NCBI GenBank assembly: GCA_041481445.1
Contig: JBGPBV010000106.1
Span: forward strand, 1 to 24,843
DNA length: 24,843 nt
Direction: 5' to 3'
Origin: AA29 sp041481445
GTDB lineage: Bacteria > Acidobacteriota > Vicinamibacteria > Fen-336
In this document: in pieces, positions 1 through 9,328 of the stretch
How positions within the stretch are numbered: position 1 is the stretch's first letter
Layout of the letters: every line of letters starts with the position of its first letter
Notes under the pieces: model-generated
The model's input: only the letters and a program-made list of their open reading frames with translations
Database searches by the model: none
What the model was told of the DNA's origin: nothing
Made by a program: the position numbers and the translations under genes

Positions 1-1452
1 GACGGTGCCGGTCAGGGAGATCGTCCCGCCCGGGGGCGGGTTGCTGCTCAGGAGCTGGATGTCCCCGCCCAGGTCCGGGCGCACGGGGATGGTCGTGGTC
101 GTGGGAGTCGCGGGTTCCTTCTTCCCCGCGGCCATCGCCCCCGCCACCGCGGCGCCGGCGAGGGCGGCGCCGGCCCCGATGGCCATCACCGGGCCCATCT
201 CGAACTGGCCGACGTCCCCCACCGTGCCCCGCGTGCTGAACCCGGCCGGGACCGGGCGCGGCTTCGCGTTGGGCCGGGCGGCCGGCGGCGCCTCCACCAC
301 GATGCCGGTGGCCGAGGCCACCGCGTCCGTCTTCTTGCCCGCGCACTCCTCGGGCTGGTCGACCACGGCCGTCAGGTATTCGGGAGTGCGTGTCGTGCGC
401 GTGTCGTCTCCGGTGGCCTCGATGTAGTACCGGAACGACCGCGCGGAGCGCGGGCGCGGCAGGATGGCCGCGTAGCGCTCGTCGTCCGAGCGCAGGCGCA
501 CGGAATACCATCCTGAATCCCGGTCCGTCCGGAAGAAGACCTTGGCCGAGGCCGAGCCCTCCGGCGTCACGTGCGCCTGCAGGCGCGGGAAGCTCGCGGA
601 GGACACGCAGGCCACGGGGACGTGCTCGATGGCCAGCTCCGCCACCGGCGCGGGCGGGGGAGTCTCGGCGGACGCGCCCGCGGTCCCGCCGGCCGTGGCG
701 ACGGGAGGCGTCGGCGCGCGGCGGGCGGCGATGTCGGCCTTGAGCGCGGGGCTGACCGCGAAGCCGGAGGCCTCGGCACGCTTGACGTGATCGGCCGCCT
801 CGTCCCATCGTCCGAGCCCGGCGTAGACGGCGGCCAGGTTGTTGTGGGCCTCGGCCAGGTCCGGCTTCTGCCGGAGGGCGGCGCCGAGCTCGCGCTCCGC
901 CGCCTCCAGCGCGCCCACGCGCAGGTAGGCCGTGCCGAGGGCGAACGAGAGCGCGGGAGGCACGCCGGTGGTCGCCTGGGTGGCCGACCGGTTGCGCGCC
1001 TCCTCGAGCTGGCGCAGCCGCGACTCCATCTGGGTGACCTCGAACTCGCCCGCCTTGGTGTGGCCGCTCTGGATGTCCCCGATCGCCTGTCGCAGGGACT
1101 GGATCTCGCGGTCGGCGTCCCGCTCCTGGGCCACCCGCGCCGCCGCCGCCGCCCCCGCCTGCCGCTCGCCCAGCGACTTGCACCGGACGAGCGCGTCGAT
1201 CGCGTCCGGGTAGCGGCGCAGGGTCATGTAGACCTGGCCCAGCGCGCAATGGGCGGCGGCCAGCCGCGGGTCGGCGGCGATGGCGGCCTTGAAGTCCGCG
1301 ATGGCGGCGTCGAACTCCTCGCGCTGGAAGGCCTCCTGCCCGGCCCGGAAGGCCGCGACCGCGGCCGGGGATTGCGCGGGCTCCTGGCCGGAGAGGGGCG
1401 CGGCCAGGAGGGTGGCGAGCAGCACGGCCGTCGGGCGGTCGAGTCGCGGCAT
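1..1452 (-). CDS. Exported TPR-repeat protein with C-terminal membrane segment (3' end outside window)
   Basis: An open frame of 484 codons runs leftward from the ATG at 1452 and is still open at base 1. The first ~23 residues (MPRLDRPTAVLLATLLAAPL, then SGQ) look like a signal peptide. TPR units follow at about residues 30-95 (AAFRAGQEAFQREEFDAAI) and 145-210 (ALGTAYLRVGALEAAERELG). After an Ala/Pro linker comes a beta-rich domain at about 240-340 (VFFRTDRDSGWYSVRLR), then a Gly/Ala-rich transmembrane helix at about 418-441, a Thr-rich spacer and the start of a possible Ig-like domain (GGTISLTG). I infer an envelope scaffold protein; no enzymatic motif is visible. The ATG has no ribosome binding site but lies only about 3 nt from the predicted transcription start of a good sigma70-like promoter. 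The gene diverges from the acyl-CoA synthetase. The specific function is not recognised. Confidence 0.8.
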   Translation of the reverse strand, partial: MPRLDRPTAVLLATLLAAPLSGQEPAQSPAAVAAFRAGQEAFQREEFDAAIADFKAAIAADPRLAAAHCALGQVYMTLRRYPDAIDALVRCKSLGERQAGAAAAARVAQERDADREIQSLRQAIGDIQSGHTKAGEFEVTQMESRLRQLEEARNRSATQATTGVPPALSFALGTAYLRVGALEAAERELGAALRQKPDLAEAHNNLAAVYAGLGRWDEAADHVKRAEASGFAVSPALKADIAARRAPTPPVATAGGTAGASAETPPPAPVAELAIEHVPVACVSSASFPRLQAHVTPEGSASAKVFFRTDRDSGWYSVRLRSDDERYAAILPRPRSARSFRYYIEATGDDTRTTRTPEYLTAVVDQPEECAGKKTDAVASATGIVVEAPPAARPNAKPRPVPAGFSTRGTVGDVGQFEMGPVMAIGAGAALAGAAVAGAMAAGKKEPATPTTTTIPVRPDLGGDIQLLSSNPPPGGTISLTGTV

Positions 1453-1461
1453 GTCGGAAAA

Positions 1462-1490
1462 ATGATCCCGAACCTGGGGGGACGAGTCAA
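1462..1490 (-). promoter_or_regulatory. Sigma70-like promoter for the TPR protein
   Basis: On the minus strand TTGACT (1490-1485) is followed after exactly 17 bases by GATCAT (1467-1462). The predicted start of transcription is near 1455, about 3 nt before the ATG at 1452, so the message would be nearly leaderless. The call rests on sequence match only. Confidence 0.4.
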
Positions 1491-1530
1491 GGGAGCGGGA
1501 GTCGGACGAGGAAACCCTCGCCGAAGACCC

Positions 1531-1536
1531 TAGAAT
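1531..1536 (+). promoter_or_regulatory. -10 box (TAGAAT) for the acyl-CoA synthetase, probable leaderless start
   Basis: TAGAAT matches the -10 consensus at five of six positions and ends 5 nt before the ATG at 1542, so the expected transcription start falls on or next to the start codon. No Shine-Dalgarno precedes the ATG and no convincing -35 box is seen. Confidence 0.35.
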
Positions 1537-1541
1537 CGGTC

Positions 1542-3260
1542 ATGAGCCGGTCGGAAGAACGCCCCTGGCTGCGTTTCTACGGCCCGGTGCCCGCCAGCCT
1601 GGAGTATCCGGATCGGACGCTCTACGGGGCGGTGGCGGAGACGGCGCGGCGCCGCCCGGATGCGGTGGCGTGGGACTTCTTCGGGACGACCTCCACCTAT
1701 CGCGAGCTGATCGCGGAAATCGACCGCTGCGCGGCGGCGCTCTCATCGCTGGGCCTCGGGCGGGGCGAGCGGATCCTGATATCGATGCCGACCTCGCCCC
1801 CGGGCGTCATCGCCGTCTACGCCGCGAACCGCCTCGGAGCCGTGCCCGCGCTGATCCATCCGCTGTCGACGGCGCCGGAGATCACCCATGCCCTGGACCT
1901 CAGCCGCGCGCGCATCGCGCTCACCCTCGATGCCTTCTACCGCCCGTTGACGCAGGCCACGCCCAGGCGCCCGCTGGAGCGCATCGTCCTCGCGCGCATC
2001 CCGGACTACCTGCCGCCCTTGAAGAGGATGGGCTTCTGGATGGTCAAGGGCCGCACGATCCCCCGCGTCCCATCCGACGCGCGGGTGCGCTGGTGGAGCC
2101 GGCTCATGTCCGGAGACCATCCGCCGGCACCCTCCGTGGCGGCGGCCGGCGGCGATCCGGCGGCCATCCTCTTCTCGGGCGGCACGACCGGGCTCCCCAA
2201 GGGCATCGTGCTGTCGAACCGCAACTTCATCACGGAGGGCACGCAGGTGGCGGCCTGGGGCGGGATGGGCGAGGACGATGCCATGCTCGCCATCCTGCCG
2301 ATCTTCCACGGCTTCGGACTGGGGGTGTGCGTCCACGCCGTGCTCATGGCCGGCGGGACGACCGTGCTCGTGCCGCAGTTCAGTCCCGAGGTCGTGGCGA
2401 AGCTCCTGCGCGCGAAGCGCCCGAGCCTGCTCGTCGGGGTACCCACGCTCTACGAAGCCCTCGCGCGCGACCCGTCGCTGGCGCGGGCGGACCTGTCCTG
2501 CCTGCGGGCCTGCTTCTGCGGCGCCGACACGTTGCCGCGGCCGGTGAAGGAGCGGTTCGAGAGGCTGGTCGCCGATGGGGGCGGGAAGGTGACGCTGCGC
2601 GAGGGATACGGGCTCACGGAGGCGGTCACCGCCATCATGGCCATGCCGCTCGAGGAGTATCGCGAGGGCTCCATCGGCGTGCCTTTCCCGGACATGCGGG
2701 CCAAGATCTGCCAGGTCGGCACGATCGAAGAGGCGCCGGTGGGCGAAGAGGGTGAGATCTGTGTCTCGGGTCCGGCGGTGATGGTCGGCTATCTCGACGA
2801 TGAGGAGGCGACCGCGCAGGCGCTGCGCGTGCATGCGGACGGACGCACGTGGCTGCACACCGGCGATCTGGGCCGGATGGACGAGGACGGGTTCTTCTAC
2901 TTCACCGTGCGGCTCAAGCGCATGATCAAGTCTTCCGGCTTCAACGTCTATCCGGCGCAGGTGGAGGCCGTCCTCTACCAGCACCCGCTGGTGGCGGAGG
3001 CGTGCGTGGTGGGCGTGCCCGATCCCGCCCAGGGGGAGCGCGTCAAGGGCTACGTGGTGCTGAAGGAGGCCGCGCGCGCGACGGCGGAGACGGAGGCGGC
3101 GCTGATCGCGCACTGCCGCGAGCGGCTCATCAAGTGGTCCTGCCCGCGCGAGATCGAGTTCCGTCCGGAGCTGCCCCGCACGCGCATCGGCAAGATGGAC
3201 TACCGGGCCCTGGTCCAGGACCACGTGGCCAGCCGGGGCAAGGCATCGGTGTCCGGATGA
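1542..3260 (+). CDS. AMP-forming acyl-CoA synthetase (long-chain fatty-acid/carboxylate-CoA ligase family)
   Basis: This 572-residue protein has the full ANL-superfamily motif set. The phosphate loop SGGTTGLPKG is at residues 212-221, YGLTE at 356-360, the adenylate-ribose Asp in LHTGD at D442, and the hinge region RLKRMIKSSGFNVYPAQVE follows. The C-terminal catalytic lysine is in RTRIGKMDY (K551). Such enzymes convert a carboxylic acid, ATP and CoA to acyl-CoA, AMP and PPi in the cytoplasm. The acid used cannot be read from the sequence; length and motifs fit a medium/long-chain or hydroxy-acid ligase. The ATG at 1542 sits 5 nt after a TAGAAT box. Its TGA overlaps the ATG of the ThDP lyase gene (ATGA), so the two are very probably co-translated and act in one pathway: activation of an acid, then cleavage of its CoA ester. 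Confidence 0.9.
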   Translation: MSRSEERPWLRFYGPVPASLEYPDRTLYGAVAETARRRPDAVAWDFFGTTSTYRELIAEIDRCAAALSSLGLGRGERILISMPTSPPGVIAVYAANRLGAVPALIHPLSTAPEITHALDLSRARIALTLDAFYRPLTQATPRRPLERIVLARIPDYLPPLKRMGFWMVKGRTIPRVPSDARVRWWSRLMSGDHPPAPSVAAAGGDPAAILFSGGTTGLPKGIVLSNRNFITEGTQVAAWGGMGEDDAMLAILPIFHGFGLGVCVHAVLMAGGTTVLVPQFSPEVVAKLLRAKRPSLLVGVPTLYEALARDPSLARADLSCLRACFCGADTLPRPVKERFERLVADGGGKVTLREGYGLTEAVTAIMAMPLEEYREGSIGVPFPDMRAKICQVGTIEEAPVGEEGEICVSGPAVMVGYLDDEEATAQALRVHADGRTWLHTGDLGRMDEDGFFYFTVRLKRMIKSSGFNVYPAQVEAVLYQHPLVAEACVVGVPDPAQGERVKGYVVLKEAARATAETEAALIAHCRERLIKWSCPREIEFRPELPRTRIGKMDYRALVQDHVASRGKASVSG

Positions 3261-5005
3261 ACGCGACGGACGTGCCCGCCCACGGCGGCGACCGCGTCGC
3301 GGCCGCCCTCCGCGCCCACGGCGTGCCCGCCCTGTTCACGCTGTGCGGCGGGCACATCTCGCCCATACTGGTCGCGGCCAAGGCCCGCGGCCTCCGCGTG
3401 GTCGATACGCGCGACGAGGCCACCGCCGTCTTCGCCGCCGATGCCATGGCCCGCCTGACCGGCGTCCCGGGGGTGGCGGCGGTGACGGCCGGCCCCGGCC
3501 TCACCAACGCCATCACCGCCCTCAAGAACGCGCAGCTCGCCCAATCGGCGGTGGTGCTGATCGGGGGGGCGGCGCCGACGGCGTTGCAGGGCCGCGGCGC
3601 GCTCCAGGACATCGACCAGCGGCCGCTGGTCGCGCCCCACGTCAAGCTCGTCAGGCGCGTGCGGCGGGTGGCCGATCTCGCCCCCGCGGTGACCGAGGCC
3701 CTGGCGGTGGCGCGCGAAGGGGTGCCGGGTCCGGTCTTCATCGAGTGCCCGGTGGACCTTCTCTACCCGGAGGCGGACATCCGGCAGTGGTACGCGGACG
3801 CCGCCGGGAAGGGCACGACGATGGGTGACCGTCTGCGGCGCTTCTATCTCGACCGGCACGCGCGCCGGCTCTTCGCGGGCGCCGGCGCGCCCCTGGATCC
3901 GACTCCGCGGGCGGTGCCCGTGCCCGCCGCCGGCGCGGACGCGATGGAGCGCGCGGCGGCCGCGCTCGCCCGCGCCGAGCGTCCGCTCCTGGTGATCGGC
4001 AGCCAGGCCCTGGTCCGGGCGGGGGAAGCGGCCACGCTCGCCCAGAGCGTGTCCCAGCTCGGCCTTCCCGTGTACCTGTCCGGCATGGCGCGCGGCCTGC
4101 TCGGGCGCGAGCACCGCCGGCAGATGCGCCACGCCCGCCGCCAGGCCCTGCGCGAGTCCGACTGCGTGTTGCTGGCCGGGGTGCCCTGCGATTTCCGGCT
4201 CGACTACGGCCGGCACGTGCGGCGCTCCGCGACCTTGATCGCGGCGAACCGCAGCTCCCGCGACGCGCGGTTGAACCGGAGACCGACCATCGCGGCCATC
4301 GGCGACGCCGGAGAGTTCATCGAGCGGCTGGCCGCGCGGCTGGGAGACCGGGCGCACCGGCCGGCCTGGGTGGGGGCGCTGCGCGAACGCGACCAGGCGC
4401 GAGAGGCCGAGATCGACGGCCAGGCGCGGTCCACGGGCGAGCACGTGAACCCGGTCGCCTTGCTCCGGACCCTGGACCGCGTGGCCGGCGAGGAGTCGGT
4501 GTTCGTGGCCGACGGCGGCGACTTCGTGGCCACCGCCGCCTACATCCTGCGTCCGCGCCGTCCGCTCTCCTGGCTCGACCCGGGGGCCTTCGGCACCCTC
4601 GGCGTGGGGGCCGGCTTCGCGCTGGGGGCGGCCCTGGCCCGACCGGGCTCCGAGCGGTGGCTGCTGTGGGGCGACGGCGCCAGCGGCTACGGGCTGGCGG
4701 AGCTCGACACGTTCGTGCGCCACCGGATCCCGGTGATCGCGGTGGTCGGCAACGATGCGAGCTGGGCGCAGATCGCGCGGGAACAGGTGAAGATGCTGCA
4801 CGACGACGTGGGCACCGTGCTCGCGCGCACCGCCTATCACGAGGTGGCGCGGGGCTTCGGGGCCGAGGGCATCGAGGTGAAGAGCGCGAGCGAGGTGGAG
4901 GCGGCCCTCGAGGAGGCGCGCGCCCTCTACGCCTCGGGACGGCCGGTGCTGGTCAACGTCTGGCTGGACGAGACCGGTTTCCGGGAGGGATCGATATCGA
5001 TGTGA
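3257..5005 (+). CDS. ThDP-dependent 2-hydroxyacyl-CoA lyase-like enzyme (ILVBL/HACL2 type, acetolactate-synthase superfamily)
   Basis: This 582-residue protein has the three-domain ThDP-enzyme plan. The N-terminal Pyr domain holds the activating glutamate (E54 in DTRDEATAVFAADA) and TAGPGLTN. The central domain includes YLSGMARGLLG and AGVPCDFRLDYGR. The C-terminal PP domain carries the Mg/ThDP motif from GDG at 472-474 (GDGASGYGLAELDTFVRH) to VGND. Several segments (LFTLCGGHISPIL, LDPGAFGTLGVGAGFALG, FVRHRIPVIAVVGND) closely match human ILVBL/HACL2 as I remember it, more so than acetolactate synthase or oxalyl-CoA decarboxylase; no alignment was run. HACL enzymes split 2-hydroxyacyl-CoA into an aldehyde one carbon shorter and formyl-CoA. 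The ATG overlaps the TGA of the upstream CoA ligase, fitting an activate-then-cleave module. No membrane anchor is seen, unlike the animal protein. Confidence 0.8.
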   Translation: MNATDVPAHGGDRVAAALRAHGVPALFTLCGGHISPILVAAKARGLRVVDTRDEATAVFAADAMARLTGVPGVAAVTAGPGLTNAITALKNAQLAQSAVVLIGGAAPTALQGRGALQDIDQRPLVAPHVKLVRRVRRVADLAPAVTEALAVAREGVPGPVFIECPVDLLYPEADIRQWYADAAGKGTTMGDRLRRFYLDRHARRLFAGAGAPLDPTPRAVPVPAAGADAMERAAAALARAERPLLVIGSQALVRAGEAATLAQSVSQLGLPVYLSGMARGLLGREHRRQMRHARRQALRESDCVLLAGVPCDFRLDYGRHVRRSATLIAANRSSRDARLNRRPTIAAIGDAGEFIERLAARLGDRAHRPAWVGALRERDQAREAEIDGQARSTGEHVNPVALLRTLDRVAGEESVFVADGGDFVATAAYILRPRRPLSWLDPGAFGTLGVGAGFALGAALARPGSERWLLWGDGASGYGLAELDTFVRHRIPVIAVVGNDASWAQIAREQVKMLHDDVGTVLARTAYHEVARGFGAEGIEVKSASEVEAALEEARALYASGRPVLVNVWLDETGFREGSISM

Positions 5006-5009
5006 TGTC

Positions 5010-5054
5010 CTCGGCTCGGCGGAAAGAGGCACTGGAGCTTTCCGCCGAGCCGAG
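5010..5054. terminator. Perfect 17-bp inverted repeat between convergent genes, probable bidirectional terminator
   Basis: CTCGGCTCGGCGGAAAG (5010-5026) and its exact reverse complement (5038-5054) flank an 11-nt loop. The hairpin starts 4 nt after the lyase stop codon and ends 29 nt from the prkA stop codon, so it can end both convergent transcripts. Neither side has a clear run of T, so it may act as a stem-only terminator or RNA 3' stabiliser. Confidence 0.6.
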
Positions 5055-5083
5055 TGTCGTTGACGTCCTGCCGATCTACGCCA

Positions 5084-7147
<2,064 letters not shown>

Positions 7148-7154
7148 ATCAGAT

Positions 7155-7160
7155 TCCCCC
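7155..7160 (-). promoter_or_regulatory. Ribosome binding site for prkA
   Basis: Minus-strand GGGGGA is spaced 7 nt from the ATG at 7147. It is one of the few good Shine-Dalgarno sequences in the window and decides the prkA start over 7162 and 7171. Confidence 0.5.
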
Positions 7161-7189
7161 ATACGACTCAACGCTTACGGCCGACGATC

Positions 7190-7218
7190 AGGGTACGGTG
7201 GACGAGGGCGCGATGCAA
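7190..7218 (-). promoter_or_regulatory. Sigma70-like promoter for prkA
   Basis: On the minus strand TTGCAT (7218-7213), a 17-base spacer and TACCCT (7195-7190) form a promoter-like pair. Transcription would start near 7183, leaving a leader of about 36 nt that contains the GGGGGA ribosome binding site. Confidence 0.4.
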
Positions 7219-7291
7219 GGGCTGAATGCGAGCGCCGATGCGAGACGATTCCCGATCGACGCGCGTGTGTGCGGGACGCGCGACTCCGCGG

Positions 7292-7321
7292 TTGACAGGC
7301 CGCGGCCGCGGGGCACACACT
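7292..7321 (+). promoter_or_regulatory. Candidate promoter for the cysteine dioxygenase gene
   Basis: A perfect -35 box TTGACA (7292-7297) is followed after 18 bases by a weak -10 match CACACT (7316-7321). The start codon lies at 7335, so the leader would be only a few bases long. The weak -10 keeps confidence low. Confidence 0.3.
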
Positions 7322-7334
7322 GGATTTCACGGCC

Positions 7335-8003
7335 ATGGCCCAGAAGATCCTGCCCGTGGGCGAGTACGTCGGCCACCTCAAGTCCTTCGAGCGCGAGCCC
7401 ATCACGCGCGACCGGCTCCTGCATTTCTGCCTCGAGACCGCGGTCGACCCCCAGACCCTCGGCCGCTACGTCCATTTCCGCGACGACATGTACACGCGGA
7501 ACCTCATCTTCCGCGACGAGGCCATCGAGCTCATGGCGGTGTGCTGGAAGCCCGGCCAGCGCACGGTCATCCACACCCACAACGGCCAGCTCGGATGGAT
7601 GGCGGTGCAGCAGGGCCACCTCGCCGTCGTCAACTACAAGTGGCTGGGCTGCAACGCGAGCGACAACCAGAACGTGGCCGGCCTGGACTGCCTGGCCGGC
7701 GCCACCGAGCTCGACCTGGACCGTCGCGAGGTCCAGGAGTGCTATCCGGGAGGCCCGGTCAACACCGTCGACAAGGTCCAGACCATCCACCAGGTCGTGG
7801 TGCAGGGGAGCGAGCCCGCGGTCTCGCTCCACATCTACAGCCGGCCCATCGACTCCTGCGTGGCCTTCGACGTGCCGAAGCGCTCCTGCTATCGCCGCCA
7901 GCTCTCGTACTACTCGAAGTACGGGGACGTCGTGGTGCGCGAGGGCGACCTCACGCCCGACAACGCCATGTCCCAGGTTCCGGCCGCGCGCCCCCGCGGC
8001 TGA
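7335..8003 (+). CDS. Cysteine dioxygenase, type I (cupin)
   Basis: This 222-residue cupin carries the cysteine dioxygenase signature. YTRNLIF (R55) supplies the carboxylate-binding arginine. HTHNGQLGW gives two iron ligands (H80, H82), TIHQV the third (H152), and SLHIYSRP the Ser-His-Tyr triad (S164, H166, Y168). The enzyme oxidises L-cysteine to cysteine sulfinate with O2 and Fe(II), the entry to taurine, sulfite and pyruvate formation. The position of the mammalian crosslinking Cys93 is Gly (G87), as is usual for bacterial enzymes, so the Cys-Tyr cofactor cannot form. A 3-mercaptopropionate dioxygenase cannot be fully excluded, but R55 favours cysteine. The gene diverges from prkA and lies 13 nt upstream of the CoA-transferase gene. 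Confidence 0.88.
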   Translation: MAQKILPVGEYVGHLKSFEREPITRDRLLHFCLETAVDPQTLGRYVHFRDDMYTRNLIFRDEAIELMAVCWKPGQRTVIHTHNGQLGWMAVQQGHLAVVNYKWLGCNASDNQNVAGLDCLAGATELDLDRREVQECYPGGPVNTVDKVQTIHQVVVQGSEPAVSLHIYSRPIDSCVAFDVPKRSCYRRQLSYYSKYGDVVVREGDLTPDNAMSQVPAARPRG

Positions 8004-8009
8004 TACGAT
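8001..8009 (+). promoter_or_regulatory. Extended -10 box for the CoA-transferase, overlapping the upstream stop codon
   Basis: TGATACGAT fits the extended -10 pattern TGnTAnnnT. The hexamer ends 7 nt before the GTG at 8017, so the transcript would start at or next to the start codon. Its TGA is also the stop codon of the dioxygenase gene. Confidence 0.3.
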
Positions 8010-8016
8010 CCGGGCC

Positions 8017-9204
8017 GTGAGCGACCCCCTCGACGGCATCCGCGTCGTCGACCTGACCCGCATCCTCGCCGGCCCTTATTGCACCCAGGCCCTGGCCGAT
8101 GCCGGGGCCGACGTCGTCAAGGTCGAGGAGCCGGGCAAGGGCGACGACACCCGCGGCTGGGGCCCGCCCTTCGTGAACGGCGAGAGCGCCTACTTCCTGT
8201 CCGTCAATCGGGGCAAGCGGGGAATTACTCTAGACCTGAAGGATCTCCGCGGGCGGGACGTCCTCTGGCGGCTCCTCGACCGCGCGGACGTGCTCATCGA
8301 GAACTTCCGCCCGGGGACCCTCGATCGCCTGGGCTTCCCGCCCGAGGCCGTCCGCGCCCGCAACCCGCGGATCGTCTACGCGTCCGTCTCCGGCTACGGG
8401 GCGGACGGGCCCTGGGGCGGACGTCCCGGCTACGACGCGGTCATCCAGGGCGAGGGCGGCCTCATGAGCCTCACCGGGTCGCCGGACGGTCCGCCCTTCC
8501 GGGTGGGGGCCTCGATCGCGGACGTGCTGGCGGGGATGACCGCGTTCCAGGGCATCGTGCTGGCCCTGTTGCGGCGGGCCCGCACGGGCGAGGGCGCGCA
8601 CGTGGACGTCTCCCTGCTCGAGAGCCTGCTGCCCAGCTTCGCCTATCACGCCTCCACCTACCTCCTGACCGGCAAGGTGCCGGGCCGCCTGGGCAACCGC
8701 CATCCGAGCCTGGCCCCCTACGAGACCTTCGAGGCGGCGGACGGGCCGGTCGTGCTCGCCGTGGGCAGCGAGAGCCTCTGGCGCGCGCTGTGCCGCTCGA
8801 TGGGGGAGGCGGCGCTGGCGGACGACCCTCGCTTCCGGACCAACGCCCTTCGCGTCTCGAGCTACGACGCCCTCCGCGCGCACCTGGCCGCCCGCCTGAA
8901 GACGCGGCGCGTGGACGAGTGGCTGGCCGACTGGGAGAGAGCCGGCATCCCCTGTGGTCGCGTGCGCACGGTGGCGGAGGCCCTCGACCTGCCGCAGGTG
9001 GAGGCCCGAGGGCTCCTCGTCGACGTCGAGCATCCGGTGGCGGGGGCCGGGAAGTACGTCGGCAGCCCCATCCACCTGAGCGACGCCGGCCGCTCGAGCC
9101 GCCGGCCCCCGCCCGCGCTCGGCCAGCACACGGACGAGGTCCTGTCGGAGCTGGGACTGGGCCGTCCCGAGATCGCCGCGCTGCGTGAGGCCGGCGTGGT
9201 CTGA
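8017..9204 (+). CDS. Class III (CaiB/BaiF family) CoA-transferase
   Basis: This 395-residue protein has family III CoA-transferase features along its length: the N-terminal CoA-binding segment LDGIRVVDLTRILAGPYC (residues 5-22), VVKVEEPGKGDDTR, ENFRPGTLDRLGF, and the pocket segment HVDVSLLES around D197, where family members carry the catalytic acid. The C-terminus PPPALGQHTDEVL is typical. These enzymes move CoA between carboxylic acids through an aspartyl-CoA intermediate. Overall flavour resembles succinyl-CoA:glutarate CoA-transferase (human SUGCT) or other dicarboxylate enzymes more than formyl-CoA:oxalate transferase, but the substrate cannot be assigned. The GTG at 8017 was chosen because homology begins at residue 5; there is no Shine-Dalgarno, but an extended -10 box lies 7 nt upstream. 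Confidence 0.88.
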   Translation: MSDPLDGIRVVDLTRILAGPYCTQALADAGADVVKVEEPGKGDDTRGWGPPFVNGESAYFLSVNRGKRGITLDLKDLRGRDVLWRLLDRADVLIENFRPGTLDRLGFPPEAVRARNPRIVYASVSGYGADGPWGGRPGYDAVIQGEGGLMSLTGSPDGPPFRVGASIADVLAGMTAFQGIVLALLRRARTGEGAHVDVSLLESLLPSFAYHASTYLLTGKVPGRLGNRHPSLAPYETFEAADGPVVLAVGSESLWRALCRSMGEAALADDPRFRTNALRVSSYDALRAHLAARLKTRRVDEWLADWERAGIPCGRVRTVAEALDLPQVEARGLLVDVEHPVAGAGKYVGSPIHLSDAGRSSRRPPPALGQHTDEVLSELGLGRPEIAALREAGVV

Positions 9205-9247
9205 GGCCGCGGGCACCGTGGGCGCCCGGGCGGGCACCGCCGGGGCG

Positions 9248-9256
9248 TGCTAGACT
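9248..9256 (+). promoter_or_regulatory. Extended -10 promoter for the hybrid histidine kinase
   Basis: TGCTAGACT fits TGnTAnnnT and lies in the 124-bp gap behind the CoA-transferase. Transcription would start near 9263, about 65 nt before the ATG at 9329. No -35 box is visible, as is common for extended -10 promoters. Confidence 0.35.
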
Positions 9257-9328
9257 TCGCTCCGCCGCCAGCCAGCCCTCCCTGGCCGCGTGGGGACGGG
9301 CAAGTTGCCGGCACTTGGGCCTGTCCTT

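Noticed and set aside
1743..5032. Long minus-strand frames opposite the ligase and lyase genes
   Set aside because: They have no recognisable domains and biased His/Arg/Asp composition; the plus-strand products carry full catalytic motif sets.
9205..9328. GC-rich palindromic bases after the CoA-transferase stop as a terminator
   Set aside because: The possible stems are short and compete with each other, and no T run follows; composition alone explains them.
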